DNA from: Spodoptera frugiperda | Taxonomy: Eukaryota > Arthropoda > Insecta > Lepidoptera > Noctuidae | Direction: 5' to 3' | Assembly (NCBI RefSeq): GCF_023101765.2 | Contig: NC_064230.1 | Span: 1,984,001-2,048,000, forward strand | Length of the DNA stretch: 64,000 nucleotides | Part shown: positions 13,201 through 25,200 of the stretch, in pieces | Layout of the letters: each line of letters starts with the position of its first letter | Numbering within the stretch: position 1 is the stretch's first letter | Notes under the pieces: generated by a model | The model's database searches: none | What the model saw: only the letters and a program-made list of their open reading frames with translations | Told to the model about the DNA's origin: nothing | Program-made: the position numbers and the translations under genes

Positions 13201-16200
13201 ACCTGAAAACAAAATTAAAATTAAATTTAATAATCGGTCGTAAAACCGTTACTTTAGTGGTAGCAAAGAGTTTCGGGTTTCACTGCTAAGTCGGTCAACA
13301 CTTCTATTCAGTCATCTAAACTGTTTTATTTTTTGAAGAAGAAAATCTAATGACTTCTCCCGCCTTGTGCGAGGCGAGAGGGAGTGTCAAACTTTTACTG
13401 ACTAAAAACCACCCCGTTCCTACTCCTGCTTTTCGAGCCGGAGGCCCGGTAAACCCGCTAGGTAGTCCGCAGCTCCGGATCAGGCATCAGCCCTACTGGG
13501 CCCTATCTGTGGTGGTCTGATAGCTCTTTGACTACGCACGCGTCTGGTTCTGATCGGGCAGCGACCGTAGCTACCATTGCTCACCGTCGTCTATATAATT
13601 ATATCACGAACCCTGACGCCCGGAATGTCTCTCACTACGCACCCCCTATTACATGGGACTTATATCACAAACGGTTAAAAATGTACATTGTATAGCGGCA
13701 TTACCGCCCGAATACACAAACGCTACTCAATTTTACGTTGTACTTAAATATCGTGCTAACTCTGTCATTTTATAATAGTCCGGTCAATATACGATATTGA
13801 AATATCAAAAAATCCGACAGAGCTGAATTTTGGTACAGACCTTTATTTTACTATAAAGATTAAAATATTAAAAGTCCCCATCGATCCCATATGTGCTTCA
13901 AAAGTTATTCGAGGTCAAAGTTCAACATTTTAGGTTTTTTGAGTTTTTCTCAAAAACCGTAAGTTTTTTCAAAAAAATACCTCAGACCAAATTTGTAGAT
14001 CTCAAAATTCTCTACAAAATGGTCCTTATAAGTTTTTCTATAAGTATTACCGTTTCTAAGATAGATTCGTGTGTCCCCACACACATTTTTCCACTTTGGA
14101 AGCGTCTAACTTTCAAACGATTAATTTTGACGAAAATTGGTTTTATAAACCTTGATGTCTTTTAAAGACCTATCCATAAACACCCATCACGGATATGTAA
14201 GCTGAAAAAAATTTTTTTTGTATCAGTTCCATGTATGGAGTGCCCCCTTTACTTTTTAAATATACAGGGTGACTTTGAATTCGACGTATTCCTCTCGGGA
14301 GGTGATAATACAACTAATTTCCTACAAAAATAGCCCTGAGGTCCTTGGGCGGAAAGTGGTTAGTTTCTGAGATATTCAACATTTTTGGTTTTTGTAAAAA
14401 TATCCCGAATTGATTACAAAAACATCAATAAATAAAAAAATACTGGTTGGATTTTAGTTATTTTAGTTTTAATCAGTTGCCAATACATCAGTTATCATTT
14501 ATAAATACTAATAATGGCAGAAATATCATTCGTTTTAAAATAGCAAGTAATTTCCAATGAAATTTTGTTTTGTTTCACTAATTTGGTCAATAGATAACTG
14601 GATTTATTTCGAAAAAAATATATGACACTAAGCGTACAAACTATTAGAAAAACTTCCTTGGTTTATTAGCTACCCAGAAACGTAAAATTATTTACAATAT
14701 TCCCAAAAACACATGAATTACTTGATGATAAGTAGAGTGTAAAGAGAAAAGCGCAATTTCAAAAACATCTTAATTTGCATAATTTTGTTCAAAATTATCT
14801 TCCCTACGACAAATACATGCCCGAACACACTTCCTTATCCCTATGACGTTCGCTCTTGGGCTGAATATGCGTTTTATTTCGTCACTATGCTTTGGAGAAG
14901 AATTTCGATATTCTGCCAATTCCCTCTGCATAAACAAGGGACTTCATGTAAAATCAACCAGCGTTAGATTCTGGACACCGCGCTTGCCATGTAGTTGGAC
15001 CCCCGTGTCAATATAACGCCTGGGTACCAAGGTATCCAACCATTGCCCCACAGTAGTTCGACAGTGCGCTGGATAAACTATCACAATATCCATTATTAGC
15101 CGCAAAAAAGTCAACGAAATCCGAAAAAAGCAAACCATCGGGTTCGCGCATACGGTTTTAATTCAAATGTTTGCAGGGGTATCATAATTAATTATTTGAT
15201 TGGATCCTACTTTTCATCCAACAATTTAAATGGCGAGAATTACGAAAAAAAATTAAGGAATCTGCTAGGGTCATTGTTTTAAATTTGAATTTAGAAACAA
15301 GATGAATTAACTTATTCTACTTATTGAATTAATTTATTAATTTGATTGACAAATTTATTCCACATGACGATTGTCAAGTGCATTATCGAACTACTGTGCG
15401 GCAATGGTCGAAAACATTGATTCTCAGGCATATATGGATTAGTAGGGCGGTCCAACTACATGGCATGCACAATGACCAGAACCTAACGCCGGTTGATTTT
15501 TACATGAAGTCCCTTGTTTATACAGAAGGAATTGACCGTGTATCGTAATTCTTCTCCGAAACAGATTTGAAGATAATTACGAAATTAAACGCATATTCAG
15601 CCCAAGAGTGAACGTCATAGGGATAAGGAAGTATGTTCGAACATGTATACGTCGTAGGGAAGATCATTTTGAACAAAATTTTGCAAATTAAGATGTTTTT
15701 GAAATTGCGCTTTTCTCTTTACACTCTACTTATCATCAAATAATTCATGTGTTTTTGGGAATATTGTAAATAATTTTACGTCTCTGGGTAGCTAATAAAC
15801 CAAGGAAGTTTTTCTAATAGTTTATACGCTTAGTGTCATATATTTTTTTCGAAATAAATCCAGTTATCTATTGACCAAATTAGAAAACAAAACAAAATTT
15901 CATAGGAAATTACTTGCTATTTTAAAACGAATGATATTTCTGCCATTATTAGTATTTATAAATGATAACTGATGTATTGGCAACTGATTAAAACTAAAAT
16001 AACTAAAATCCAACCAGTATTTTTTTATTTATTGATGTTTTTGTAATCAATTCGGGATATTTTTACCAAAACCGAAAATGTTGAATATCTCAGAAACTAG
16101 CCACTTTCCGCCCAAGGACCTCAGGGCTAATTTTGTAGGAAATTAGTTGTATTATCACTTCCCGAGAGGAATACGTCGAATTCAAAGTCACCCTGTATAA

Positions 16201-19200
16201 ATTTTTATTCAAAATTCGAATAGCGGTTACCGAAATACACCATCTTACAAAGTTTCAACTATGTAGGCCCAACAGTTTCGGAAATAAATGTCTGTCCGTC
16301 CGTCCGTCCGTCCGTCCGTCCGTATGTCACAGCCTGTTGGGCCACGAAACTGTTGGGCCTACATAGTTGAAACTTTGTAAGATGGTGTATTTCGGTAACC
16401 GCTATTCGAATTTTGAATAAAAAATTATAAATTTAAAAAGTAAAGGGGGGCACTCCATACATGGAACTAATTCAAAAAAAAAATTTTTTCAGCTTACATA
16501 TCCGTGATGAGTGTTTATGGATAGGTCTTTAAAAAAGACATTAAGGTTTCTAAAACCACTTTTCGTCAAAATCAATCGTTTGAAAGTTAGACGCTTCCAA
16601 AGTGGAAAAATGTGTGTGGGGACACACGAATCTATCTTAGAAACGGTAATACTTATAGAAAAACTTATAAGGACCATTTTGTAGAGAATTTTGAGATCTA
16701 CAAATTTGGTCTGAGGTATTTTTTTGAAAAAACTTACGGTTTTTGAGAAAAACTCAAAAAACCTAAAATGTTGAACTTTGACCTCGAATAACTTTTGAAG
16801 CACATATGGGATCGATGGGGACTTTTAAATTTTTAATCTTTATAGTAAAATAAATGTCTGTACCAAAATTCAGCTCTGTCGGAATTTTTGTTCTTTCATT
16901 ACTGTTTTCAGGTCTAAATTGACCGGACTATAAAGAATTGACAGAGCTAGATTTGAGAGCGTCTTAAAATTGAGTAGCGTTTGAGTATTCGGACATACGT
17001 GCCGTAACGTGCACCTCTGCCTACCCCTTGCGGATAGAAGCCATGTCGACCCCTGATACCCACCTCAGCCAGACTCCATCCGAAGTCGAGCGCGGGCCAC
17101 TGGAAGCCGGGCATCGTGTGGTCATTGATCTTCGGTATACCCAGACCTACGTCTATTGCGACAGCGCGGCGTATCTCGTCCGCTATCAGGAGGGCGTTTA
17201 TTCTGCAAAAATAAATACATCATCATCATCATCAGCCTGTTACCATTTTTTTTTTATGAAACACGCGGTAAACGAGCAGACTCTGCTAATCTTTTTATTT
17301 TAATGATATTATGTATTTATTTGTCAATTCCCCCCTTCCCAATCTTCCCAATCCCCGATTCCCGAACAACCCTTAAATTCCTAACCCCCAAAAAGCCGGC
17401 AACGCACTTCTAACGCCTCTGGTGTTTCAAGGGTCCATGGGCGGCGGCGATTGCTTACCATCAGGTGATTAGTCTCTCGTTTACCGGCTTATACCTTATA
17501 CTATAAAATGTTTGATTTCTAAAACTAAAACTGCTTGTCTCGTCCTAGAAGATTAATGGCGCATTCCAATAACCTACCTATCGGTAGATTTGCCTACCAG
17601 AGGTAGAATTTTGACACATTTTGTATGGAGCACACACACACACAACGTCACGCCTTTTATCCCCGAAGGGGTAGCCAGAGGTGCAAATTACGGCACATAA
17701 TGCCGCTATACAATGTACACCCACTTTTCACCATTTGTGTTATAAGTCCCATGTAATAGGAGGTGAGCCTATTGCCATATCCTGGACACAATTCCAGACT
17801 CCGTGCTACTACCGAGAAATGTATGGAGCTTATGTCAAAATTCTACCTCTGGTAGGCAAATCTACCGATAGGTAGGTTATTGAAATGCGCCTTAAAGTAT
17901 CATTTTTTAAGCACTCGTATGCCGTATATAAGACAACAATAGAAAACACAATAAGTTAAGGAGGAAAATCATCCAATGACTTCTGCCGCCTTTGGTTAGA
18001 TGAGATTTCGATAACTTTAATTAATTTGATTTGTATTGCATGTTTCATTTGATTTATTTATCTTTTTAAATGTTATGTAAAATGATGTTCCTCCTAAGCT
18101 TATATTGTTGTACCCGACATAATATACTAGTTAAGATAACCAACTAAGCCTTACCAATGTAGAAAGTAATAAAGAATCGAGTATTGAGGGAGTGTCAAAT
18201 CAAGACTGTTACTGACTAAACAAACTCGGTTTTTACTGCTTTGAGCCGAAGCCCCGGTAACCCACCGTCACCACTCTACACTGGCAGTATGTCAGAAGTC
18301 ATTATTTTCTACGCAGCCGAAGTTGCGGACAACAGCTCATGTTAAATATAGTTACAATAATGTCAGTACCTATATAGCACACATGGTAGCGCTACGGTAG
18401 CGAACCATAGCGGCGCGGCGAAGGGGTGCAGGCGGCAGAGCTCGGGCACGAGGATCTGCTTCTGGTCCAGCCGGTCCCGCTTGTATAGTTACAATAATGT
18501 CAGTACCTATATAGCACACATGGTAGCGCTACGGTAGCGAACCATAGCGGCGCGGCGAAGGGGTGCAGGCGGCAGAGCTCGGGCACGAGGATCTGCTTCT
18601 GGTCCAGCCGGTCCCGCTTGTATAGTTACAATAATGTCAGTACCTATATAGCACACATGGTAGCGCTACGGTAGCGAACCATAGCGGCGCGGCGAAGGGG
18701 TGCAGGCGGCAGAGCTCGGGCACGAGGATCTGCTTCTGGTCCAGCCGGTCCCGCTTGTATAGTTACAATAATGTCAGTACCTATATAGCACACATGGTAG
18801 CGCTACGGTAGCGAACCATAGCGGCGCGGCGAAGGGGTGCAGGCGGCAGAGCTCGGGCACGAGGATCTGCTTCTGGTCCAGCCGGTCCCGCTTGTATAGT
18901 TACAATAATGTCAGTACCTATATAGCACACATGGTAGCGCTACGGTAGCGAACCATAGCGGCGCGGCGAAGGGGTGCAGGCGGCAGAGCTCGGGCACGAG
19001 GATCTGCTTCTGGTCCAGCCGGTCCCGCTTGTATAGTTACAATAATGTCAGTACCTATATAGCACACATGGTAGCGCTACGGTAGCGAACCATAGCGGCG
19101 CGGCGAAGGGGTGCAGGCGGCAGAGCTCGGGCACGAGGATCTGCTTCTGGTCCAGCCGGTCCCGCTTGTATAGTTACAATAATGTCAGTACCTATATAGC

Positions 19201-22200
19201 ACACATGGTAGCGCTACGGTAGCGAACCATAGCGGCGCGGCGAAGGGGTGCAGGCGGCAGAGCTCGGGCACGAGGATCTGCTTCTGGTCCAGCCGGTCCC
19301 GCTTGTATAGTTACAATAATGTCAGTACCTATATAGCACACATGGTAGCGCTACGGTAGCGAACCATAGCGGCGCGGCGAAGGGGTGCAGGCGGCAGAGC
19401 TCGGGCACGAGGATCTGCTTCTGGTCCAGCCGGTCCCGCTTGTATAGTTACAATAATGTCAGTACCTATATAGCACACATGGTAGCGCTACGGTAGCGAA
19501 CCATAGCGGCGCGGCGAAGGGGTGCAGGCGGCAGAGCTCGGGCACGAGGATCTGCTTCTGGTCCAGCCGGTCCCGCTTGGCGCGCCGGGTGCGCTCCGAC
19601 GATACTGGCAGGGCTACGCCCTTGCGGTTCACGTATCTGGGGGGAGAGAGAAAATGTACATAATTAATAATCTTACGTTTGTAAGTATCATATTTTAAGT
19701 GTGGGAGAGTCATGCTTCGGCACTGCTGGGCCGGCTCGACCGGAGTGATACCACGGCCGAGCAGAAAACCGACGTCAAACAACGCTTGCGTTGTGTTTCG
19801 TTGTGTGAGTGAGGTTACCGGAGGCCCAATTCTCCCCTTCCCAATCATCCCCATCCCCGATTCCCGAACAACAACAACCCTTAAATTCCTAACCCAAAAA
19901 AGCCGGCAACGCACATGTAACGCCTCTGGTGTTTCAAGTGTCCATGGGCGGCGGCGATTGCTTACCATCAGGTAAAACGTCTGCTCGATTACCGGCTTGT
20001 TCCATAAAAAAAAAGTTTATGTGTATGTTTGTTACTTTGTTACCTGATCCCTTCAGCAGTTTTGATATGATCAATCACTAATGAAATTTGGAACAGGGGT
20101 ATACCTGTTCCAAATTTCATGGTCTGGAATGACACATAGGATAGTTTAGACAAGGGAATACGGGCGACGAAAATTGGCAGAAGCTAATTAGATTAAATTA
20201 AGAGACCCCGCAGACATACAATTGTAAGTTGGCCAACTATCGAACGACTAAATTGTGTACTTTTATGATTAAATCAACCGACTTTATTTTATTGGTTACC
20301 AGCCGCTGACTTATTCGATTTAGTCAGTGACAGTATTGCTAGCGTGGTGCGTGTGCGTGAAAATGCGGAAAAAAAACGCTCTAATCGCTTAATTAATTAA
20401 TCGATTGTGATACGATCGGTGTCCAATGAATTAGTTGGGCAAGATGTGCGGGCTAGCATATGTCACTATTCCTATTCGTATACTCTGCGATTTAGTCGGC
20501 CAACTAGAAATTGTAAATCTGCGGGGTCTCTAATAGTCCATAGTGTAGCCACTTTAGTCCGGTCATTATACGATATTGAAATAACAAAAATTCCGACAGA
20601 GCTGAATTTTGGTACAGACCTTTATTTTTTTGAATCAGTTCCATGTATGGAGTGCCCCCCTTTACTTTTTAAATTTATAAATTTTTATTCAAAATTTGAA
20701 TAGCGGTAACCGAAATACACCATCTTACAAAGTTTGAACTATGTAGGCCCAACAGTTTCGTGGCCCAACAGGCTGTGACATACGGACGGACGGACGGACG
20801 AACGGACGGACAGACATTTATTTCCGAAACTGTTGGGCCTACATAGTTGAAACTTTGTAAGATGGTGTATTTCGGTAACCGCTATTCGAATTTTGAATAA
20901 AAATTTATAAATTTAAAATGTAAAGGGGGCACTCCATACATGGAACTGATTCAAAAAAAATTTTTTTCAGCTTACATATCCGTGATGGGTGTCTATGGAT
21001 AGGTCTTTAAAAAAGACATTAAGGTTTCTAAAACCACTTTTCGTCAAAATCAATCGTTTGAAAGTTAGACGCTTCCAAAGTGGAAAAATGTGTGTGGGGA
21101 CACACGAATCTATCTTAGAAACGGTAATACTTATAAGTAATTAAGTTAATTAATAAGTACCATTTTGTAGAGAATTTTGAGATCTACAAATTTGGTCTGA
21201 GGTATTTTTTTGAAAAAACTTACGGTTTTTGAGAAAAACTCAAAAAACCTAAAATGTTGAACTTTGACCTCGAATAACTTTTGAAGCACATATGGGATCG
21301 ATGGGGACTTTTAAATTTTTAATCTTTATAGTAAAATAAAGGTCTGTACCAAAATTCAGCTCTGTCGGAATTTTTGTTCTTTCATTACTGTTTTCAGGTC
21401 TAAATTGACCGGACTGCTTAGTCGGTTGTTACGACACTAAATGAGAAGGATGAAGTACGTCTAACAGTGAACTGGGTATAACATTACATCACTATAAGTG
21501 GCCACTGCTGACCAAAGTCTCTTCTCACACAGAGAAGGTTTGAGCATTAATCACCACGCTTGCTCAATGCGGGTTGGCGATTTCAAAATTATAATTAGAA
21601 ATTATAAGGCAAGGTTTTCTCACGATGTTTTCCTTTACCAGTGGTGTCTAAATAATCTTAGAAAGTACATATAACTTGGAAAATGTCACATTGGTACTTG
21701 CCGTTGGTAGGTTTCGAGCCCGCATTCTCATGCATGAGAAGCGGACGTCTTAAACCTCCGGGCCACTACGACATCCTTAATTAACTATCCTAAAATCATC
21801 ATATTTAAATTCCTCATCCCTAAAGAGCTACCAACGAAACTCGTAGGTAGGTAACTAAGCCTCATACATGAGAAGCTCTCTTCTTAAACCTCTGTCCTCT
21901 CTTTTTATATGACATACCCGGCGGAAAGAGCGACGGTGGTAACTCACCTAGGTGTAAGCAGATTGAGCCTGGCGGAAGTATGGTCCACGTCGAGCAGGGG
22001 TTGGTCTCTCTGCGTGAGGGTCACTCCGTACTTCGTGCTGTAGTAGTCTGGGTATATTATACCCCACCTGAAAAGAGGCGTTACTAACTCACCTAGGTGT
22101 AAGCAGATTGAGCCTGGCGGAGGTATGGTCCACGTCGAGCAGGGGCTGGTCTCTCTGCGTGAGGGTCACTCCGTACTTCGTGCTGTAGTAGTCGCGGAAG

Positions 22201-25200
22201 CTCTGGTGGGTGGCTGAAGGGAACGAGGAGTCCGGAGTCAGGTTCCAACATATCTCCGCTACTAGGAAGAACTGAAAGAAAGCAAGAATAAATATATCAC
22301 ATTAATATTAATATTATGAACTAGCGACCCGCCCCAGCTTCGCAATTTTTTTTACGAAACATACCGGTAATCGAACAGACGGATCACCTGATGGTAAGCA
22401 ATCGCCGCCGCCCATGGACACTTGAAACACCAGTGGCGTTACAAGTGCGTTACCGGCTTTTTGGGAGTTAGGAATTTAAGGGTTGTTGTTCGGGAATGGG
22501 GATGGGGAAGATTGGGAAGGAGGGAATTGGGCCCCTGGTAACCTCACTCACACAACGAAACACAACGCAACCGTTGTTTCACGTCGGTTTTCTGTGAGGC
22601 CGTGGTATCACTCCGGTAGAGCTTGCCCATTCGAAAACTGTATTTTAGTTAAGTAGTAGTTAGTAATTCGCATGGGTGCAATGGTGATATATTATACATA
22701 TGTATGTATTATACATATAAACCTTCCTCTTGAAACATTCTATCTATTAAAAAAACAGAAACAAAATCCGTTGCGTAGTTTTATAGGTTTAAGCGTACAA
22801 AGGGACATAGGGACAGAGAAAGCGACTTTGTTTTATAATATGTATGTAGTGATATGAAACTTTCTTTTTTGTTTTGATATTTGTCCGTCAATAACGCTGA
22901 AACTTCTGAACGGATTTTGATGAAATTTGGTATACAGACAGGGTATGAGCTGACTTGGGTGATAGAACTTTTTATCCCACGGTAATGCATGCGAAGCCGT
23001 TGGTAGAAGCTAATATAGTAATATGTTAACTGACGAGTAATTTCAATTCAACTCGCTTCTATGCCACCCATTGCATCAATATTGACATTTGACTGCACGG
23101 TTGGCTGGACAACCGGCTGCCAGGCAATGTGTAGCCGTTTCGATTCCCGCACGGAGCAACTCTTTGTATGAACCACAAATTGTTGTTCCGGGTCTGCGTG
23201 TCATGTGTATGTGAACTTGTATGTTTGTAAACGCACCTACGACACAGGAGAAAATCCTAGTGTGGGGCAACGTTTATTAAAAAGTATATCACGTCTAACT
23301 CACACACCTGACGTTCAATTAAACTCACGTCACAATGAGCTGTCGTCGGCCGTATTTCCGAACCGATACGACCTTTGAACCTTCAAGAAAGAGCATATTC
23401 CTTTCTTGAAGGAAAAGGAAAGAGCATACTCCTTTTTAAAAGGCCTGCAACGCACCTGTGACTCCTCTGGTGTTGTGGGTGTCCTTGGGCAGCGCTGATC
23501 ACTTACCATCAGGTGACACGTCTGCTCGTTTTTATTCCATAAAAAAATATATAAACTCGACTCACCTGAGGCTGATCCTGGTTCCTATACCAGGGCGTGA
23601 CGACTGCCTCCTTGTACTTCTCCGCGTCGAACACAAACGTCTCCCCTTGTTTCAGAAGGGGGTTCGCCATTCGCTTCTTGCCCCTTCTGCGTCTGTGAAA
23701 TTAAAACAAATATTGAGTAAATAAGAGATAAAGACAGTTCCTTTATTTATTTGCAATCCTCTAAAATTATATTTTTAAACATTACTTATAAAAATTAAAT
23801 AAAATAGCATTTAAAAATATACTGCCTTGTTGGTACTCGACCAACGAGGATGCAAGTGTTTCATTGTGTGAATGAGATTACCAGAGGCCCTCCAATCCCC
23901 GATTCCCCGAAAACTCTTAAATTCCTAGCCCCAAAACGCCGGTAACGAACTTGTAGCGCCTCTGGTGTTTCAAGTGTCCATGGGCGGCGGCGATTGCTTA
24001 CAATCAGGTGATACGTCTGCTCGTTTACCGGCTTTGCACGCTTAGCGACGAATTATGTACATATTTCAAATAGACCGAGAAGGCACTTTTGAACGTCAAA
24101 GCAAATATAATAATATTAATAACGGCAGTCTGTCGGTCAGTCCTCTAGTTGCTCTATTTGCTCGTTCCAAAGTGTAGATTCCTATGGAGAAGAACGAGCA
24201 AGAAACTCCATTTTTTTATGGAATAGGAGGCAAACGAGCAAACGAGTCACCTGATGGTAAGCGATCACCGCCGCCCATGGACACCCGCAACGCCAGAGGA
24301 GTCACAGGTGCGTTGCCGGCCTTTTTATTTAAAGGAGGCTCTTTTCTTGAAGGTTTGAAGGTACTTATATATATAGGTTACTCTCAGCATATACAATGTG
24401 ATAGGTGTGGGACTTCTAACCCGTTAAGGCTGAGTACTACATCTAATTTTATCGAAAAAAAATAATAATATGGGGGGTTGAACCCCTAATTAAAAATATT
24501 GAAAAATTGTGATTTTTTTGGTAAAAATAATTCACAAATGATTTTTTTTTCTCACCAAAATATTATCAAACATAATGATATGAGTGACATGATAAAAGTA
24601 ATGAATTAGTTAGCCAAGGTTATTAGCTACCGTTTGTCGTTTTTTTTTGTTTCTACGACGCATACAACCTTTGATATCAAAAAAAGTAAAAAATATATTA
24701 AAATAGCCATAATTTTTAGGGGGAGGGGATTCGACCCCTTCGACCCCCGACTTTTGTCGATAAAATTAGATGTAGTACTCAGCCTTAACGGGTTAGAAGT
24801 CCCACCCCTATCACATTGTATAGGTTACTCTCAGCACATATTATGTTTCTATCCTCACCTATTACAATCCTTATCACCCCTCTCATCATCAGGCACCTCC
24901 TGCCATAGCACCGGTTTCTCCAGGTCGCTGGCCTTCTTCTCCTCCGTGTGCTGGTAGATCAGCTCCAGGAAGTCCCAGTCGATGTCTATCTTGTGTGTAC
25001 CGTCTGGTGTCACCGCTGGAACGTGAGGTTAAGCAAGTTATTGAGGTTTGGAAATTGATGGGTGGGAGAAATAGCAAAATTGTGTTATTTGAAGTTGAAT
25101 TTGGACTTCATTTCATTTCATTTTTACAAAAAAAAACGTTGCCCCACATTAGGATTTTCTCGGGTGCGTTTACAAACATACAATTTCACATGCACATGAC

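Noticed and set aside
13893..14165. 90-codon frame, repeated inverted at 16489-16803
   Set aside because: It is the arm of the fold-back element; the translation is Phe/Lys-rich and unlike any transposase, so it is chance reading of AT-rich repeat DNA.
19459..19968. 169-codon minus frame as a single protein
   Set aside because: Only the part after the 19,637 acceptor is Dcr-1. The beginning is family C repeat and intron, which happen to be open in frame.
24889..25077. 62-codon minus-strand frame as a gene
   Set aside because: It is an alternate frame across the PAZ exon 25015-24859; the Dicer frame is clear from conserved residues and phase.
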